Made by a program: the position numbers and the translations under genes
Assembly: GCF_002261355.1 (NCBI RefSeq)
Contig: NZ_NEVU01000003.1
Span: 1,240,001 to 1,304,000 of the forward strand
DNA length: 64,000 nucleotides
Direction: 5' to 3'
Source of the DNA: Bordetella genomosp. 12
GTDB lineage: Bacteria > Pseudomonadota > Gammaproteobacteria > Burkholderiales > Burkholderiaceae_B
Part shown: positions 1 to 8,994 of the stretch, in pieces
Position numbering within the stretch: the stretch's first letter is position 1
How the letters are laid out: the number at the start of each line of letters is the position of its first letter
The notes under the pieces: model-generated
Seen by the model: only the letters and a program-made list of their open reading frames with translations
What the model was told of the DNA's origin: nothing
Databases searched by the model: none

Positions 1-1
1 C

Positions 2-604
2 CTGCCCGATTTCCACGACGCGAGCATACAACCCTATGCGTTCGACCTGGATCTTGCCAACCGCTTGCTCGACGAGGCCGGCCACGGGCGCAAGCCGGAC
101 GGCAGCCGCTTCAGTGTGCGGATTCTTTACAACCCCTTCTCCGATCAACCCGGCAAGGTCGCGGAATACCTGCGCTCCGCGCTCGACAGGATAGGCGTGC
201 GCGGCCAGATCGTTCCCTACGATTACGCCACTTACGTGACCAAGGTGTACGGCGAGCGCGACTTCGACATCGAGGTCGAGCAGTTGGCCAATGGCTACGA
301 CCCGACGGACGGGGTGCAGCGCGGCTATTGGTCCAAAGCGTTCAAACCCGGCGTTCCCTGGTCCAACGCCGCGCATTATCACAGTGCGCGCGTGGATCAG
401 TTGTTCGAGGAGGCCGGCGCGGAGCCGGATGTCGCCCGGCGTCAAGCGCTTTACTTCGAGATCCAGAAGCTCGTCTACGACGATATTCCCTCGGTCGGCA
501 TCGCCGCGCCGCAGACCTTCGCCGTCTACAACGCCAGGCTCGATGGCGTGCTGGATCGGGTCTCGCTGTCGCGCGCCAAGCTGCGCCAGAAAGACAAGGC
601 CTAG
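2..604 (+). CDS. ABC transporter substrate-binding protein, dipeptide/nickel type (C-terminal part)
   Basis: Open from the first bases of the window, so the N-terminus and signal peptide lie upstream. The visible ~200 residues carry the C-terminal lobe pattern of SBP family 5 (DppA/OppA/NikA): a leucine-rich 'ANRLLDEAG' helix, then a segment describing an unequal dimension 'YDPTDGVQRGYWSK', and the closing 'QKLVYDDIPSVGIAAP' helix-strand typical of this fold. In the cell it would be a periplasmic receptor delivering ligand to the two permeases immediately downstream (2-nt gap). Ligand cannot be told from the sequence; the neighbours suggest a small molecule later oxidised by flavin monooxygenases rather than a nutritional peptide. 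Family confident, substrate unknown. Confidence 0.85.
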   Translation: MPDFHDASIQPYAFDLDLANRLLDEAGHGRKPDGSRFSVRILYNPFSDQPGKVAEYLRSALDRIGVRGQIVPYDYATYVTKVYGERDFDIEVEQLANGYDPTDGVQRGYWSKAFKPGVPWSNAAHYHSARVDQLFEEAGAEPDVARRQALYFEIQKLVYDDIPSVGIAAPQTFAVYNARLDGVLDRVSLSRAKLRQKDKA

Positions 605-606
605 CC

Positions 607-1644
607 ATGCGCCTGACTTCGGACGCGGCCTGGGCCCCGGGTCGTGTGCAACGTTTCTGGTCCCGGTTGTCGCGACCGCTGCGCATCGCCGGCAAACGAA
701 CCCTGGACGCCGTACCGACCGTGCTCGGCATTGTGGTGCTGAACTTTCTGCTGCTGCAGCTGGCGCCTGGCGACGCGGCCACGGCCATCGCGGCCGAATC
801 CGGCGCGGCCACGCAGGAGATGATGGACGATCTGCGCACGCAGTTCGGCCTGAATCTGAGCGTGGCGACCCAGCTCGGCCACTATCTGTTCGATCTGGCG
901 CACCTTGACCTGGGCGTCTCGCCGCGCTTCAACATGCCCGTCATGCAGTTGATCATGGAGCGCCTGCCCGGCACGCTGGCGCTGATGAGTTGCGCGCTTG
1001 TGATCGCGACGGCGCTGGGCCTTTCCGCCGGGGTGGTGATGGCCAACCATGCCGGCCGACTGCCCGACCGGGTGCTGTCCTTCCTGGTGCTGTTCTTCTA
1101 TTCGATACCAGGATTCTGGATCGGCTTGATGCTGATCGTCGTTTTCTCGGTCCATCTGGGATGGCTGCCCAGCGGCGGCGCCATGCCGGCCTGGTCCAGC
1201 GCGACCGGCTTGAGTGCGGTGCTCGAGAAAGCGCGTTTCATGGTGTTGCCCGTCACCTCGCTCTCCTTGCTGTATATCGCCATCTATAGCCGGATCACCC
1301 GGGCCGCCATGCTCGAGGTGCGTTCGCAGGATTTCGTGCGCACCGCCCGGGCCAAAGGCTTGCGCCCTGCCCGCATCAGCGTGCGCCATGTCCTGCGCAA
1401 CGCGCTAATTCCCATCACCACACTCGCCGGGCTGCATATCGGCGGCATTCTCGGCGGCGCGGTCATCATCGAGACGGTGTTCAGTTGGCCGGGGCTCGGC
1501 CGACTGGCCGTCGAATCCATCATGGCGCGGGACTTCACTGTGCTCATGGGGATACTGCTGCTCTCTTCCCTTCTTGTCATCCTGGTCAACATCGTGCTGG
1601 ATCTGCTGCACGCTGTGCTCGACCCTCGCATCGAGCTTCACTGA
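607..1644 (+). CDS. ABC transporter permease, DppB type
   Basis: Inner-membrane permease of about 345 residues. After an N-terminal membrane anchor (roughly residues 35-55) come the DppB-type periplasmic loop and five further hydrophobic segments. The EAA-loop region that contacts the ATPase is visible as 'VRTARAKGLRPARISVRHVLRNALIP', shortened here to its key residues: R-T-A-R-A-K-G-L then H-V-L-R-N-A. The start at 607 is taken because it follows the receptor stop by 2 nt; a longer reading from 328 would overlap the receptor gene in another frame. The gene ends in a TGATG overlap with the next permease, indicating coupled translation within one operon. Confidence 0.9.
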   Translation: MRLTSDAAWAPGRVQRFWSRLSRPLRIAGKRTLDAVPTVLGIVVLNFLLLQLAPGDAATAIAAESGAATQEMMDDLRTQFGLNLSVATQLGHYLFDLAHLDLGVSPRFNMPVMQLIMERLPGTLALMSCALVIATALGLSAGVVMANHAGRLPDRVLSFLVLFFYSIPGFWIGLMLIVVFSVHLGWLPSGGAMPAWSSATGLSAVLEKARFMVLPVTSLSLLYIAIYSRITRAAMLEVRSQDFVRTARAKGLRPARISVRHVLRNALIPITTLAGLHIGGILGGAVIIETVFSWPGLGRLAVESIMARDFTVLMGILLLSSLLVILVNIVLDLLHAVLDPRIELH

Positions 1645-2603
1645 TGGCCGCCTCGCCCGATTCCTCCCCCCAAGGCGCGGCCGCGCCCCAGCCAGACTGG
1701 GTCAATGTTCACGCCCGCGAATCCACCCGCACCGTGGCCAGTCTGCGGCAAGCGCCGCCCCACGACCCGCGCCGCTGGGCCCGCGTCTTGCTGCGCAATC
1801 CCAATGCCCGTATCGGGCTGGGATTCCTGGGCACGCTGGCGCTCATCGCCTTGCTGGCGCCGGTGTTCTTCCCCGGGGATCCGTTCGCCATTGTCGGCGC
1901 GCCGCATCTCTGGCCTGGGCAGAACGCCGCGTTTCCCTTGGGCACGGACAGCTACGGCCGCGATGTGCTGACGGGACTGGTCTATGGCACCCGCGTGTCT
2001 TTGCTGGTCGGGCTGGCGGCCGCAGCGCTCAGCCTGGTGTTGGGTATCGTCATCGGCGCCCTGGCTGGGTACTTCGGCGGCTGGACCGACCGCAGCCTCA
2101 CGCGGCTCACGGAGATCTTTCAGACCATGCCCAGCTTTGTTCTGCTGGTAGTCCTCGTGGCCATCACCTCCACCTCCATCAAGATCATCATCGTGGCGAT
2201 CGCGCTCATCACCTGGCCCAATATCGCCCGCTTGGTCCGCGCGGAATACCGCAGCCAACGACAGCTCGAGTACGTCGTGGCGGCGCGCAGCCTGGGCTAC
2301 GGCAATCTGCGCATCATTTTCTCCGACATCCTGCCCAATGCCCTGCCCGCCGTCATCGTCACGGCCTCGACGCTGGTCGCGTCGGCCATCCTGATGGAGG
2401 CAGCGTTGTCTTTCATGGGGTTTGGCGACCCCAACGCCATTTCCTGGGGCACCATGATCGGCGCGGGACGCGAATATCTGCGCAGCTCCTGGTATCTGAC
2501 TGCCATTCCGGGCCTGGCCATCGTGCTCACGGTCATGGCGATCAATCTCGTCGGCGATGCCATCAACGACGCGCTCAATCCTCGACTGCGGGAGCCGCGC
2601 TGA
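1644..2603 (+). CDS. ABC transporter permease, DppC type
   Basis: Second inner-membrane permease, about 319 residues. It has the DppC/OppC hallmark N-terminal OppC_N segment ('RVLLRNPNARIGLGFLG', near residues 46-62) followed by the 'PLGTDSYGRDVLTGLVYG' loop that introduces the transmembrane domain. An EAA-like loop is visible near 'EYVVAARSLGYGNLRIIF'. The ATG at 1644 shares a base with the previous stop (TGATG), and its own stop overlaps the ATPase start in the same way at 2603. It pairs with the DppB-type permease to form the channel. Substrate class is not readable. Confidence 0.9.
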   Translation: MAASPDSSPQGAAAPQPDWVNVHARESTRTVASLRQAPPHDPRRWARVLLRNPNARIGLGFLGTLALIALLAPVFFPGDPFAIVGAPHLWPGQNAAFPLGTDSYGRDVLTGLVYGTRVSLLVGLAAAALSLVLGIVIGALAGYFGGWTDRSLTRLTEIFQTMPSFVLLVVLVAITSTSIKIIIVAIALITWPNIARLVRAEYRSQRQLEYVVAARSLGYGNLRIIFSDILPNALPAVIVTASTLVASAILMEAALSFMGFGDPNAISWGTMIGAGREYLRSSWYLTAIPGLAIVLTVMAINLVGDAINDALNPRLREPR

Positions 2604-4315
2604 TGTCTGCCCCGATACCCGCCGCACGCGCCACCGCGCCCGTTCTTGACGTTGCCCATCTGACCATCGCGTTCCCGGGGGTGCAGCCCGTACGTGATCT
2701 GAGCTTCGAGCTTCATGCCGGAGAAACGCTGGCCATCGTGGGCGAATCCGGTTCGGGAAAATCCCTCACCGCGCTGGCCGCCATGGGCCTGCTGCCGCCC
2801 TCGGCACGGGTTGCCGGCGGCAGCATACGTTTCAACGGTCAGGACATCAGCAGCCTGGACGAACGGCAACTGACGGATCTGCGCGGCAATCGCCTGGCTA
2901 TGATTTTCCAGGAGCCGATGACCTCGCTCAACCCGGTCATGTCTATCGGCGCGCAGATCGCCGAGGCCATACAACGTCACGAGCGCCTGCCCCATGCCCA
3001 CGCCTGGGCGCGCGCCGTTGCCGCGCTGGACCAGGTACGCATCCCCCACGCCGCGACGCGCGCGCACGACTACCCGCATCAACTGTCCGGCGGACAGCGC
3101 CAGCGCGTCATGATCGCCATGGCCATCGCGCTAAGACCGAAATTGCTGATCGCCGACGAACCGACCACCGCGCTCGATGCCACGGTGCAGGCCCAGGTAC
3201 TGGCGTTGATAGACCAATTGCGTCGTGAACTGAACATGGCGGTGCTGCTGATCACGCACGATCTGAGTGTCGTTGCCCGCTGGAGCGACCGCACCTTGGT
3301 CATGCATCAGGGCGTCAAGCTCGAAGCGTTCGCCACGGCCGACCTGGGTCTGCCCCTGCGCCACCCCTACACGCAAGGCCTGATGCAGGCATCGGTGCGG
3401 CTGGAGCGCGGCGTGCATTACAGCACCTCGTCGCTGGCGGAGATCAAGGCCGTCAAACGCGACGACGGCGGCCAGGACTTCCGCATCAAACCCCCGGTCA
3501 GCGCGCTCCCAGGCCCACGGCCGGCCGGCGCCACCGAACTCGTGCGCATCGACAACCTGAGCGTGGACTACGCGTCGGCCGGCAAGCGCGCCCTGGACCG
3601 GGTCTCGCTGAGCATCGCCACCGGCGAGACCCTGGGTATTGTCGGCGAGTCCGGCAGCGGCAAGTCCACCCTGTCCAAGGCGCTCATGCAATTGGTCCCA
3701 TTCAGTGGAGAGATCCTCTTTGAGGGCCAGGACCTGGCCCGGCTTTCTGCAAGCCAGTTGCGGCAGCAGCGCCGCCGCATGCAGATGATCTTCCAGGATC
3801 CCTTCGGCTCATTGAACCCGCGCAAATGCGTGAGCCAGATCCTGGAGACGCCGCTGCTCGTGCATGGCTACAAAGACCGCCATGAGCGGCGGCGGCTGGT
3901 CAGCGACACCCTGGACCACGTCGGCTTGCCGCAGTCGGCGCTGGCGCGCTATCCGCACGAGTTCTCCGGCGGGCAGCGTCAGCGTATCGGCATAGCCCGC
4001 GCCCTGATCCTGCGCCCATCCCTGGTGATCTGCGACGAGCCCGTCTCGGCACTGGACGTATCCATCCAGGCGCAGATTCTCAACCTGCTGGTCGATCTCA
4101 AGCGTGAACTCGGCCTGTCGTATTTGTTCATCTCGCATGACCTGGCTGTCGTGCAATACATCTCGGACCGCGTTGCCGTCATGAAAGACGCCCGCATCGT
4201 CGAACAGGCCGACCATCGCCAGATCTGGACCGCCCCTCAGACAGACTACACACGTAGTCTGATCGCCGCGGCCAGCGGGGCCTGGGTCCCGGACGGTGCG
4301 CGGCAGGCCGCTTGA
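2603..4315 (+). CDS. Fused DppD-DppF type ABC transporter ATPase (two nucleotide-binding domains)
   Basis: About 570 residues with two complete ABC ATPase domains in one chain. Domain 1 has Walker A GESGSGKS at residues 47-54, signature LSGGQ at 161-165 and Walker B 'LLIADEP' at about 181. Domain 2 repeats this with GESGSGKST near residue 350, signature FSGGQ near 455 and '[11 protein letters not shown]'. Each domain is followed by the oligopeptide-type C-terminal extension ('[13 protein letters not shown]', '[12 protein letters not shown]'). In many bacteria DppD and DppF are separate genes; the fusion is common in Alcaligenaceae/Rhizobiales importers. It powers the adjacent permease pair and overlaps the upstream gene by TGATG. 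Confidence 0.93.
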   Translation: MSAPIPAARATAPVLDVAHLTIAFPGVQPVRDLSFELHAGETLAIVGESGSGKSLTALAAMGLLPPSARVAGGSIRFNGQDISSLDERQLTDLRGNRLAMIFQEPMTSLNPVMSIGAQIAEAIQRHERLPHAHAWARAVAALDQVRIPHAATRAHDYPHQLSGGQRQRVMIAMAIALRPKLLIADEPTTALDATVQAQVLALIDQLRRELNMAVLLITHDLSVVARWSDRTLVMHQGVKLEAFATADLGLPLRHPYTQGLMQASVRLERGVHYSTSSLAEIKAVKRDDGGQDFRIKPPVSALPGPRPAGATELVRIDNLSVDYASAGKRALDRVSLSIATGETLGIVGESGSGKSTLSKALMQLVPFSGEILFEGQDLARLSASQLRQQRRRMQMIFQDPFGSLNPRKCVSQILETPLLVHGYKDRHERRRLVSDTLDHVGLPQSALARYPHEFSGGQRQRIGIARALILRPSLVICDEPVSALDVSIQAQILNLLVDLKRELGLSYLFISHDLAVVQYISDRVAVMKDARIVEQADHRQIWTAPQTDYTRSLIAAASGAWVPDGARQAA

Positions 4316-4382
4316 CGCGCGTTCCCCGACCTTGTCCGCCGGCCGCTGCCGCCCGGCCCACCTCCTTCTACCGTTAAGCCGT

Positions 4383-5618
4383 ATGCCCGACTCGCCACGC
4401 CTGACTCCCTTGCCGGATCCCCTCACGCCGCCGGCAGCGCTGCCGCCCGGCTTTCTCGATAAGCTGCGCCTCGGCGCCAGCGCCCGGGACGCCGAACGTC
4501 TGCTGCCCTACGCCGAGATCGCCGAACTCAAGGCGCTCAGATTCGGCGCGCGGCGCCTGCCCATTGCCCTCGGCGGCGCGGGCGCCAGCATCGCTGAGGT
4601 CATGGCCTCTCTCATCGATCTCGCCGAGGCCGACCCCAACATCGCGCACATCTGGCGCAATCACACCATGCTGCTCGAGCGTGTGGGCATCGCGCCGACC
4701 CGCGATGCCGCGCTGCTGCGCCTGCGCGCCCGGCTGGCCCAAGGTGACCTTTTGAGCCTGGCCGCGACCGAACTGGACCGCGCGCAGACGGGCGGCAGCA
4801 GCCGCTTTTCCTCGACCTTCCGGCCGGCGGGCGACCATTTCCGCTTTTCTGGCCGCAAGTTCTACTCCACCGGCGTGCTGTACGCCGATTGGATACTGGT
4901 CACCGGCTCCCGGGAAGATGGCAGCAATGCCTCGGCCATCGTGCCGGCGGATCGCGCCGGCATCGAGCGGCTGGATGATTGGACGGGCATGGGACAACGC
5001 CTGACCGCGACCGGCACCACGCTGTTTCACGACGTGCGCATCGAGCCGCAGGAGATCATCTCTGCCGAAGCGATCCCGCCTGAAGCCGCGCCGCTGTCGT
5101 CCACCACGGCACAACTGGTGCTCACCGGCGTGGTCGCCGGCATTGTGGCCAGCGTCGCCCGCGATGCGGCCGAGCTGCTCGCGCGGCGCAAACGCACGTA
5201 CTACTTTGCCCCGGCCGAGCATGCCAACGACGATCCCATTTTGCTGCAGGGACTGGGCGAACGTCAGGCCGACGCCTTCGGCGCGCGCGCCATCGTGCTG
5301 GCGGCGGCGGATTTCCTGGATCGGGCCGCCGCCGCGATGGCCGCCGGCGCCGCGCCTGACGAGCAACAGCATCTGACACAGGAAGCGGCCGCGGCCGCCG
5401 CCAAAGCCAAGATCCTGGTCGACCGCATCGCCCATGCCGCAGCGACCGCGCTTTTCGACGTGGCGGGCGCCTCCTCGACCCTGAGGGAAAAGAATCTGGA
5501 TCGGCATTGGCGCAATCTGCGCACAGTATCCAGTCACAACCCCGCCAGCTACAAAGCTTTCGCCCTGGGTAATCGCACACTCAACAACGTGCCGCTGCCC
5601 CGGCTGGGCTTTTTCTAA
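4383..5618 (+). CDS. Acyl-CoA-dehydrogenase-fold flavoprotein, DszC/SfnB-like
   Basis: About 411 residues. Built like acyl-CoA dehydrogenases (N-terminal helical part, a middle beta part, C-terminal helices), but the motifs match the flavin-dependent monooxygenase branch (DszC, SfnB): 'RAQTGGSSRFSSTFRP', 'FSGRKFYSTGVLYADWI' near residue 155 and a late 'SSTLREKNLDRHWRNLRTVSSHNP' region (shown here by its key RHWRNLRT residues). Those enzymes use reduced FMN supplied by a separate reductase, none of which is seen nearby. The gene lies 67 nt behind the ABC ATPase and 11 nt before the lyase gene. The start at 4383 is preferred over an upstream in-frame start at 4296 that overlaps the ATPase gene. 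Substrate unknown; an organosulfur compound is a guess. Confidence 0.8.
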   Translation: MPDSPRLTPLPDPLTPPAALPPGFLDKLRLGASARDAERLLPYAEIAELKALRFGARRLPIALGGAGASIAEVMASLIDLAEADPNIAHIWRNHTMLLERVGIAPTRDAALLRLRARLAQGDLLSLAATELDRAQTGGSSRFSSTFRPAGDHFRFSGRKFYSTGVLYADWILVTGSREDGSNASAIVPADRAGIERLDDWTGMGQRLTATGTTLFHDVRIEPQEIISAEAIPPEAAPLSSTTAQLVLTGVVAGIVASVARDAAELLARRKRTYYFAPAEHANDDPILLQGLGERQADAFGARAIVLAAADFLDRAAAAMAAGAAPDEQQHLTQEAAAAAAKAKILVDRIAHAAATALFDVAGASSTLREKNLDRHWRNLRTVSSHNPASYKAFALGNRTLNNVPLPRLGFF

Positions 5619-5629
5619 CGAGACCCCGC

Positions 5630-6475
5630 ATGCCACGCAACGACCTCGCCGATAAGGCGGCCCAGCTTCACCAATTGCATCGCTCGCTCTTTGTCATGCC
5701 CACGGTCTGGGATGCCATGTCGGCCCTGGCCGCACTGGCAGCCGGCCACCGCGCCGTCGCCACCTCCAGCGCCGCCCTGGGCCAAGCCCTGGGCATCAAG
5801 GCCAGCGAACGCGTGACATTCGAGATGCTCGAAGCGCAGATCCGCATCATCGCCGGCGCGGTGCCCGTGCCACTGGTCATCGATCTGGAAGATGGCTACC
5901 CGGAGGTGGCAGGCGGCGTCGGGCAGGCCATCGCGCGCATCATCGCCGCTGGCGCGGCGGGCGCCAACATCGAGGACAGCCGCGCCGGCCATCATCGCCC
6001 CCTGGCCGACGCCGAAGATCATGCACGCCGGATTGAAGCCGCGCGCCGCGCCGCCGACGCGCACCTGCCAGGCTTCTTTCTCAACGGGCGCACGGACCTG
6101 TTCTTGCAGCACCCAGGCGTGGAGCCGGAAGTGTCGGTGCGCGAAGCGATACGGCGCGCCCGGCTGTATGTGGAGGCGGGCGCCGACGGCATCTATGTCG
6201 CCGCCGGGAACTTGAGCGAAGAACAAATCGCCGAACTCGTAGCGGGCATTCCCCGGCCCCTGACCCTGGTGGCGCGCGAAGGCCTGGACCTGCGGCGCTG
6301 GCGCGAACTGGGCGTGAGCCGCGCGTCGCTGGGCACGCTCTTGATCCGCGAGGCCTATGCGGCGATACGGGACAAGCTGCTACGCATCGAGGCCGACCAG
6401 GGCATTGCCCAGGCGCAAGCCGTCGACCTCGATGCCGCGATCGAAAGCGGCCGCGCGCCGGCGGGCGCCGCCTGA
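5630..6475 (+). CDS. Isocitrate lyase/phosphoenolpyruvate mutase superfamily protein
   Basis: About 281 residues with the PEP mutase/ICL TIM-barrel signatures: 'MPTVWDAMSALAALAAGHRAV' region near residue 23 (substrate-binding start), 'PLVIDLEDGYPE' with the metal-binding D and ED acids near residue 84, 'GANIEDS' near 110, 'FLNGRTDLFL' near 148, and 'GADGIYVAAG' near 185. Members cleave or form C-C or P-C bonds next to a carboxylate (2-methylisocitrate lyase, oxaloacetate hydrolase, PEP mutase), so the product class is clear but the substrate is not. The usual KKCGH catalytic loop of isocitrate lyases is not seen. It sits between two flavin monooxygenase genes, suggesting it processes a pathway intermediate. 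Confidence 0.82.
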   Translation: MPRNDLADKAAQLHQLHRSLFVMPTVWDAMSALAALAAGHRAVATSSAALGQALGIKASERVTFEMLEAQIRIIAGAVPVPLVIDLEDGYPEVAGGVGQAIARIIAAGAAGANIEDSRAGHHRPLADAEDHARRIEAARRAADAHLPGFFLNGRTDLFLQHPGVEPEVSVREAIRRARLYVEAGADGIYVAAGNLSEEQIAELVAGIPRPLTLVAREGLDLRRWRELGVSRASLGTLLIREAYAAIRDKLLRIEADQGIAQAQAVDLDAAIESGRAPAGAA

Positions 6476-6503
6476 CGGTCCATCGATACACAGAGACACT
6501 GAT

Positions 6504-7814
6504 ATGGCAGACAAGAAAACGCTGAAACTGGCGGGCTTTATCTTCTCGGGCTCGAACTCCCAATCCTGGCGTGTCCCCGAGTTCTCCGCGCACGACAGCC
6601 TGAACATCGAGTACTTCATCGAGTACGCCCAGTTGGCCGAAAGCGCGGGCATCGAAACCCTGTTCCTGGCCGACGGCGCCAGTTTCCCCACCGGCCCCAA
6701 GGAGGTCGTGGAGTCGCTGTGGTCCGTATCGACTTTCGAGCCGGTGACCATGATGGCCGCGCTGGCTGCGCGCACCCAGCACATCGGCCTGATCTATACC
6801 GCCTCGGTTGCCGACAACGAGCCCACGCATCTGGCCCGCCAGCTCGTCTCCCTGGACCACATCAGCCATGGCCGCGCCGGCTGGAATGTCGTCACCACCC
6901 CGGGGCCGGGCGGCTACAACCTGGGCATCCATCAACCGGACGCCGAAGACACCAAGTATCAGCGCGCCCGCGCCTTCATCGATACGACGCTGGCGCTGGT
7001 CGATAGCTTCGAAGACGACGCCGTGATCCGCGACAAGGCGCGCGGCCGCTACATCGACCTGGACAAGATCCACGCGCCCGCCATCGACAATGGTTATTAC
7101 CGTGCCGACCAGCCGTTGAAGCTGGAGCGGCCGCCCCAGGGGCACCCCATCATCGCACAGGCGGGCACCTCGCCCGCGGGCCTGGCGCTGGGCGCGGAGA
7201 CGGCCGACGTCATCTACTGCGCCAACTACTCCATCGAGGCCGGCCAGCGTACCTGGCGCGCCATCAAGGACCACGCGGTGTCGGCCGGCCGCCGCCCCGA
7301 AGATGTCGTCATCCTGACCGGTGTGGCCGTCGTCTGGGGAGAAACCCAGCAAGAGGCCGAAGCGAAACTGGAGCAGGTCAGCTCGCTCTGGCCGATCGAA
7401 GTCGCCTTGCGCAACATGGGCATCGACTTCCCGGGCCACGACCTCGACGACCCTTTCCCCGAGGACTACGTGGTGCGATTTTCCAGCGGCCGCTCCGCGG
7501 CCATCGCGCACCATGCGCTCACGCATGGCCTGACGATCCGACAGACCGCCTATCGCGTCTCGGTAGGCCTAGGGCACCGGCCGCTGGTGGGCACCACCCA
7601 ATCCATCGCCGACGATTTCCAGGCTTGGCTGGAGGCCGAGGCCACGGACGGCTTTGCCCTGATCCAACCGCGCCTGATCGACGGCCTGCGCGATGTGGTC
7701 GACCACGTGTTGCCTGAACTGAAGCGGCGCGGCATCTTCCGCGGCGCCTATCCGGGCAAGACGCTGCGTGAAAACCTGGGCCTGCGACGACCGCAGAACA
7801 TCCACCTGCGCTAA
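6504..7814 (+). CDS. NtaA/SnaA/DszA-type FMN-dependent monooxygenase
   Basis: About 436 residues, the usual length for this bacterial-luciferase-like family. The barrel begins 'LKLAGFIFSGSN', followed by 'YAQLAESAGIETLFLADG', 'PVTMMAALAARTQHIGLIYTAS', and 'SHGRAGWNVVTTP', which are the recognised NtaA family blocks. 'HPIIAQAGTSPAG' near residue 215 is the flavin-phosphate-binding region. Enzymes of this family oxidise nitrilotriacetate, EDTA, DMS or dibenzothiophene sulfone with reduced FMN. The start at 6504 follows the ICL/PEP-mutase gene by 28 nt. Together with the DszC-like gene upstream it resembles a two-monooxygenase desulfurisation or ring-cleavage set, but this is inference. Confidence 0.85.
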   Translation: MADKKTLKLAGFIFSGSNSQSWRVPEFSAHDSLNIEYFIEYAQLAESAGIETLFLADGASFPTGPKEVVESLWSVSTFEPVTMMAALAARTQHIGLIYTASVADNEPTHLARQLVSLDHISHGRAGWNVVTTPGPGGYNLGIHQPDAEDTKYQRARAFIDTTLALVDSFEDDAVIRDKARGRYIDLDKIHAPAIDNGYYRADQPLKLERPPQGHPIIAQAGTSPAGLALGAETADVIYCANYSIEAGQRTWRAIKDHAVSAGRRPEDVVILTGVAVVWGETQQEAEAKLEQVSSLWPIEVALRNMGIDFPGHDLDDPFPEDYVVRFSSGRSAAIAHHALTHGLTIRQTAYRVSVGLGHRPLVGTTQSIADDFQAWLEAEATDGFALIQPRLIDGLRDVVDHVLPELKRRGIFRGAYPGKTLRENLGLRRPQNIHLR

Positions 7815-7866
7815 GCCCGGGCGCGGCAACGCGTCTGCCTGCCAGGACCGGGTGCAGGTGGAGGTA

Positions 7867-7892
7867 GCGATATAAGATAAAACCTATATCGC
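7867..7892. promoter_or_regulatory. Inverted repeat upstream of a Bug receptor gene (possible operator)
   Basis: Perfect 8-bp arms GCGATATA and TATATCGC are separated by 10 bp in the 167-bp gap between the monooxygenase and the receptor gene. The stretch is AT-rich compared with its surroundings. It could be an operator for the 7982 gene or a weak hairpin ending the upstream operon; no T-run follows the right arm. Confidence 0.35.
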
Positions 7893-7981
7893 CGCACGAA
7901 AAATAATATTTGTCCTCTCGCTTGGTCCAACCTTACGCTTTCGGCTAAGCAGGCACGTCCACAAGTGCCGATACGGAGACA

Positions 7982-8956
7982 ATGATGAACATCCCCCGCA
8001 GACATCTGCTGCGCGCCCTGGGCGCGGCCGTTTGCTGTAGTGCGCTGCCGATCGCGCAGCCTAAAGCCAGCTCCCCTATCCGCCTTTTGGTCGGGTTCGC
8101 TCCCGGCGGGGCGATAGACCTGGTCGCGCGGGCGCTGGCCGAGGGCATGCGCGCCGCGGGCTACAGCATGATCGTGGAGAACAAGGCGGGCGCCGGCGGC
8201 CGTATCGCCGTCGACGCGCTGCTCAACGCAGCCAACGACGGCAATACGCTGTTGTTCACGCCGTCGACCAATCTGACGCTCTATCCCTACCTGTACAAAT
8301 CCATCCATTATCAGCCGGCCGACTTCACCCCGTTGGGCACCGCCTGCAAATTTGATTTCGGTTTTGCCGTGGGCGCCGACAGCCCCGCCAAAACTTTGGC
8401 CGAGTTTCTGGCGCTGGCCCGCCGGGATCCCAAATTCGCCGTATACGGCACGCCGGGCGCGGGCACGGTGATGCAGTTTCTGGGCATGATGCTTGCGACC
8501 GCGAGCAAGGTGCCGCTCACGCCCATCCCCTACAAAGGCGGGTCGCTCGCGCTGACCGACACCATGGGCGGCGTGCTGCCGGCGCTGATCACCACCCTGC
8601 CCAACCTCATCCCCATGCACAAGGCGGGCAAGATCCGCATTCTGGCGACCACCGGTTCGGCGCCGTCGCCCGCTCTGCAGGACGTGCCCACCTTCGCCGC
8701 CGCCGGCTACCCCACGCTCACCCAGTCGGAATACTTCATGCTGCTGGGCCGCAAGGACATGCCCCAGGCCGTGGGGCAGGCGCTGGCCAAGGCCATGGCC
8801 GGCGCGGTGCAGTCGCAAGGTTTCGAAGACATCATGCGCCAGCAGTTCTTCGAACCCCTGGTCACCGCCCCGGCGCGCTTGCAACAGCAGCTACAGCAGG
8901 AAAGCCAGTTCTGGTCTGGCGTGGTCAAGGAAAGCGGCTACGTGCCCGAAGCGTGA
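7982..8956 (+). CDS. Bug family tripartite tricarboxylate transporter substrate-binding protein
   Basis: About 324 residues. The N-terminus has a twin-arginine-like or Sec signal 'RRHLLRALGAAVCC' followed by mature 'SSPIRLLVGFAPGGAIDLVARAL', where FAPGGA.D..AR is the Bug-family ligand-carboxylate-binding loop. 'MIVENKAGAGGRIAVDAL' and 'TPIPYKGGSLALTD' are further family blocks. Such receptors are greatly expanded in Bordetella and often act without adjacent TctB/TctA membrane genes, as here. Two adjacent ATGs (7982, 7985) follow a GGAGA ribosome site; either may be used. The gene precedes the sulfatase gene by 38 nt, so the ligand may be a sulfate ester or its organic part (inference). Confidence 0.9.
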   Translation: MMNIPRRHLLRALGAAVCCSALPIAQPKASSPIRLLVGFAPGGAIDLVARALAEGMRAAGYSMIVENKAGAGGRIAVDALLNAANDGNTLLFTPSTNLTLYPYLYKSIHYQPADFTPLGTACKFDFGFAVGADSPAKTLAEFLALARRDPKFAVYGTPGAGTVMQFLGMMLATASKVPLTPIPYKGGSLALTDTMGGVLPALITTLPNLIPMHKAGKIRILATTGSAPSPALQDVPTFAAAGYPTLTQSEYFMLLGRKDMPQAVGQALAKAMAGAVQSQGFEDIMRQQFFEPLVTAPARLQQQLQQESQFWSGVVKESGYVPEA

Positions 8957-8994
8957 CACGGGCACGAACGCCCCAGCGATCTTTAGGAAATGCA

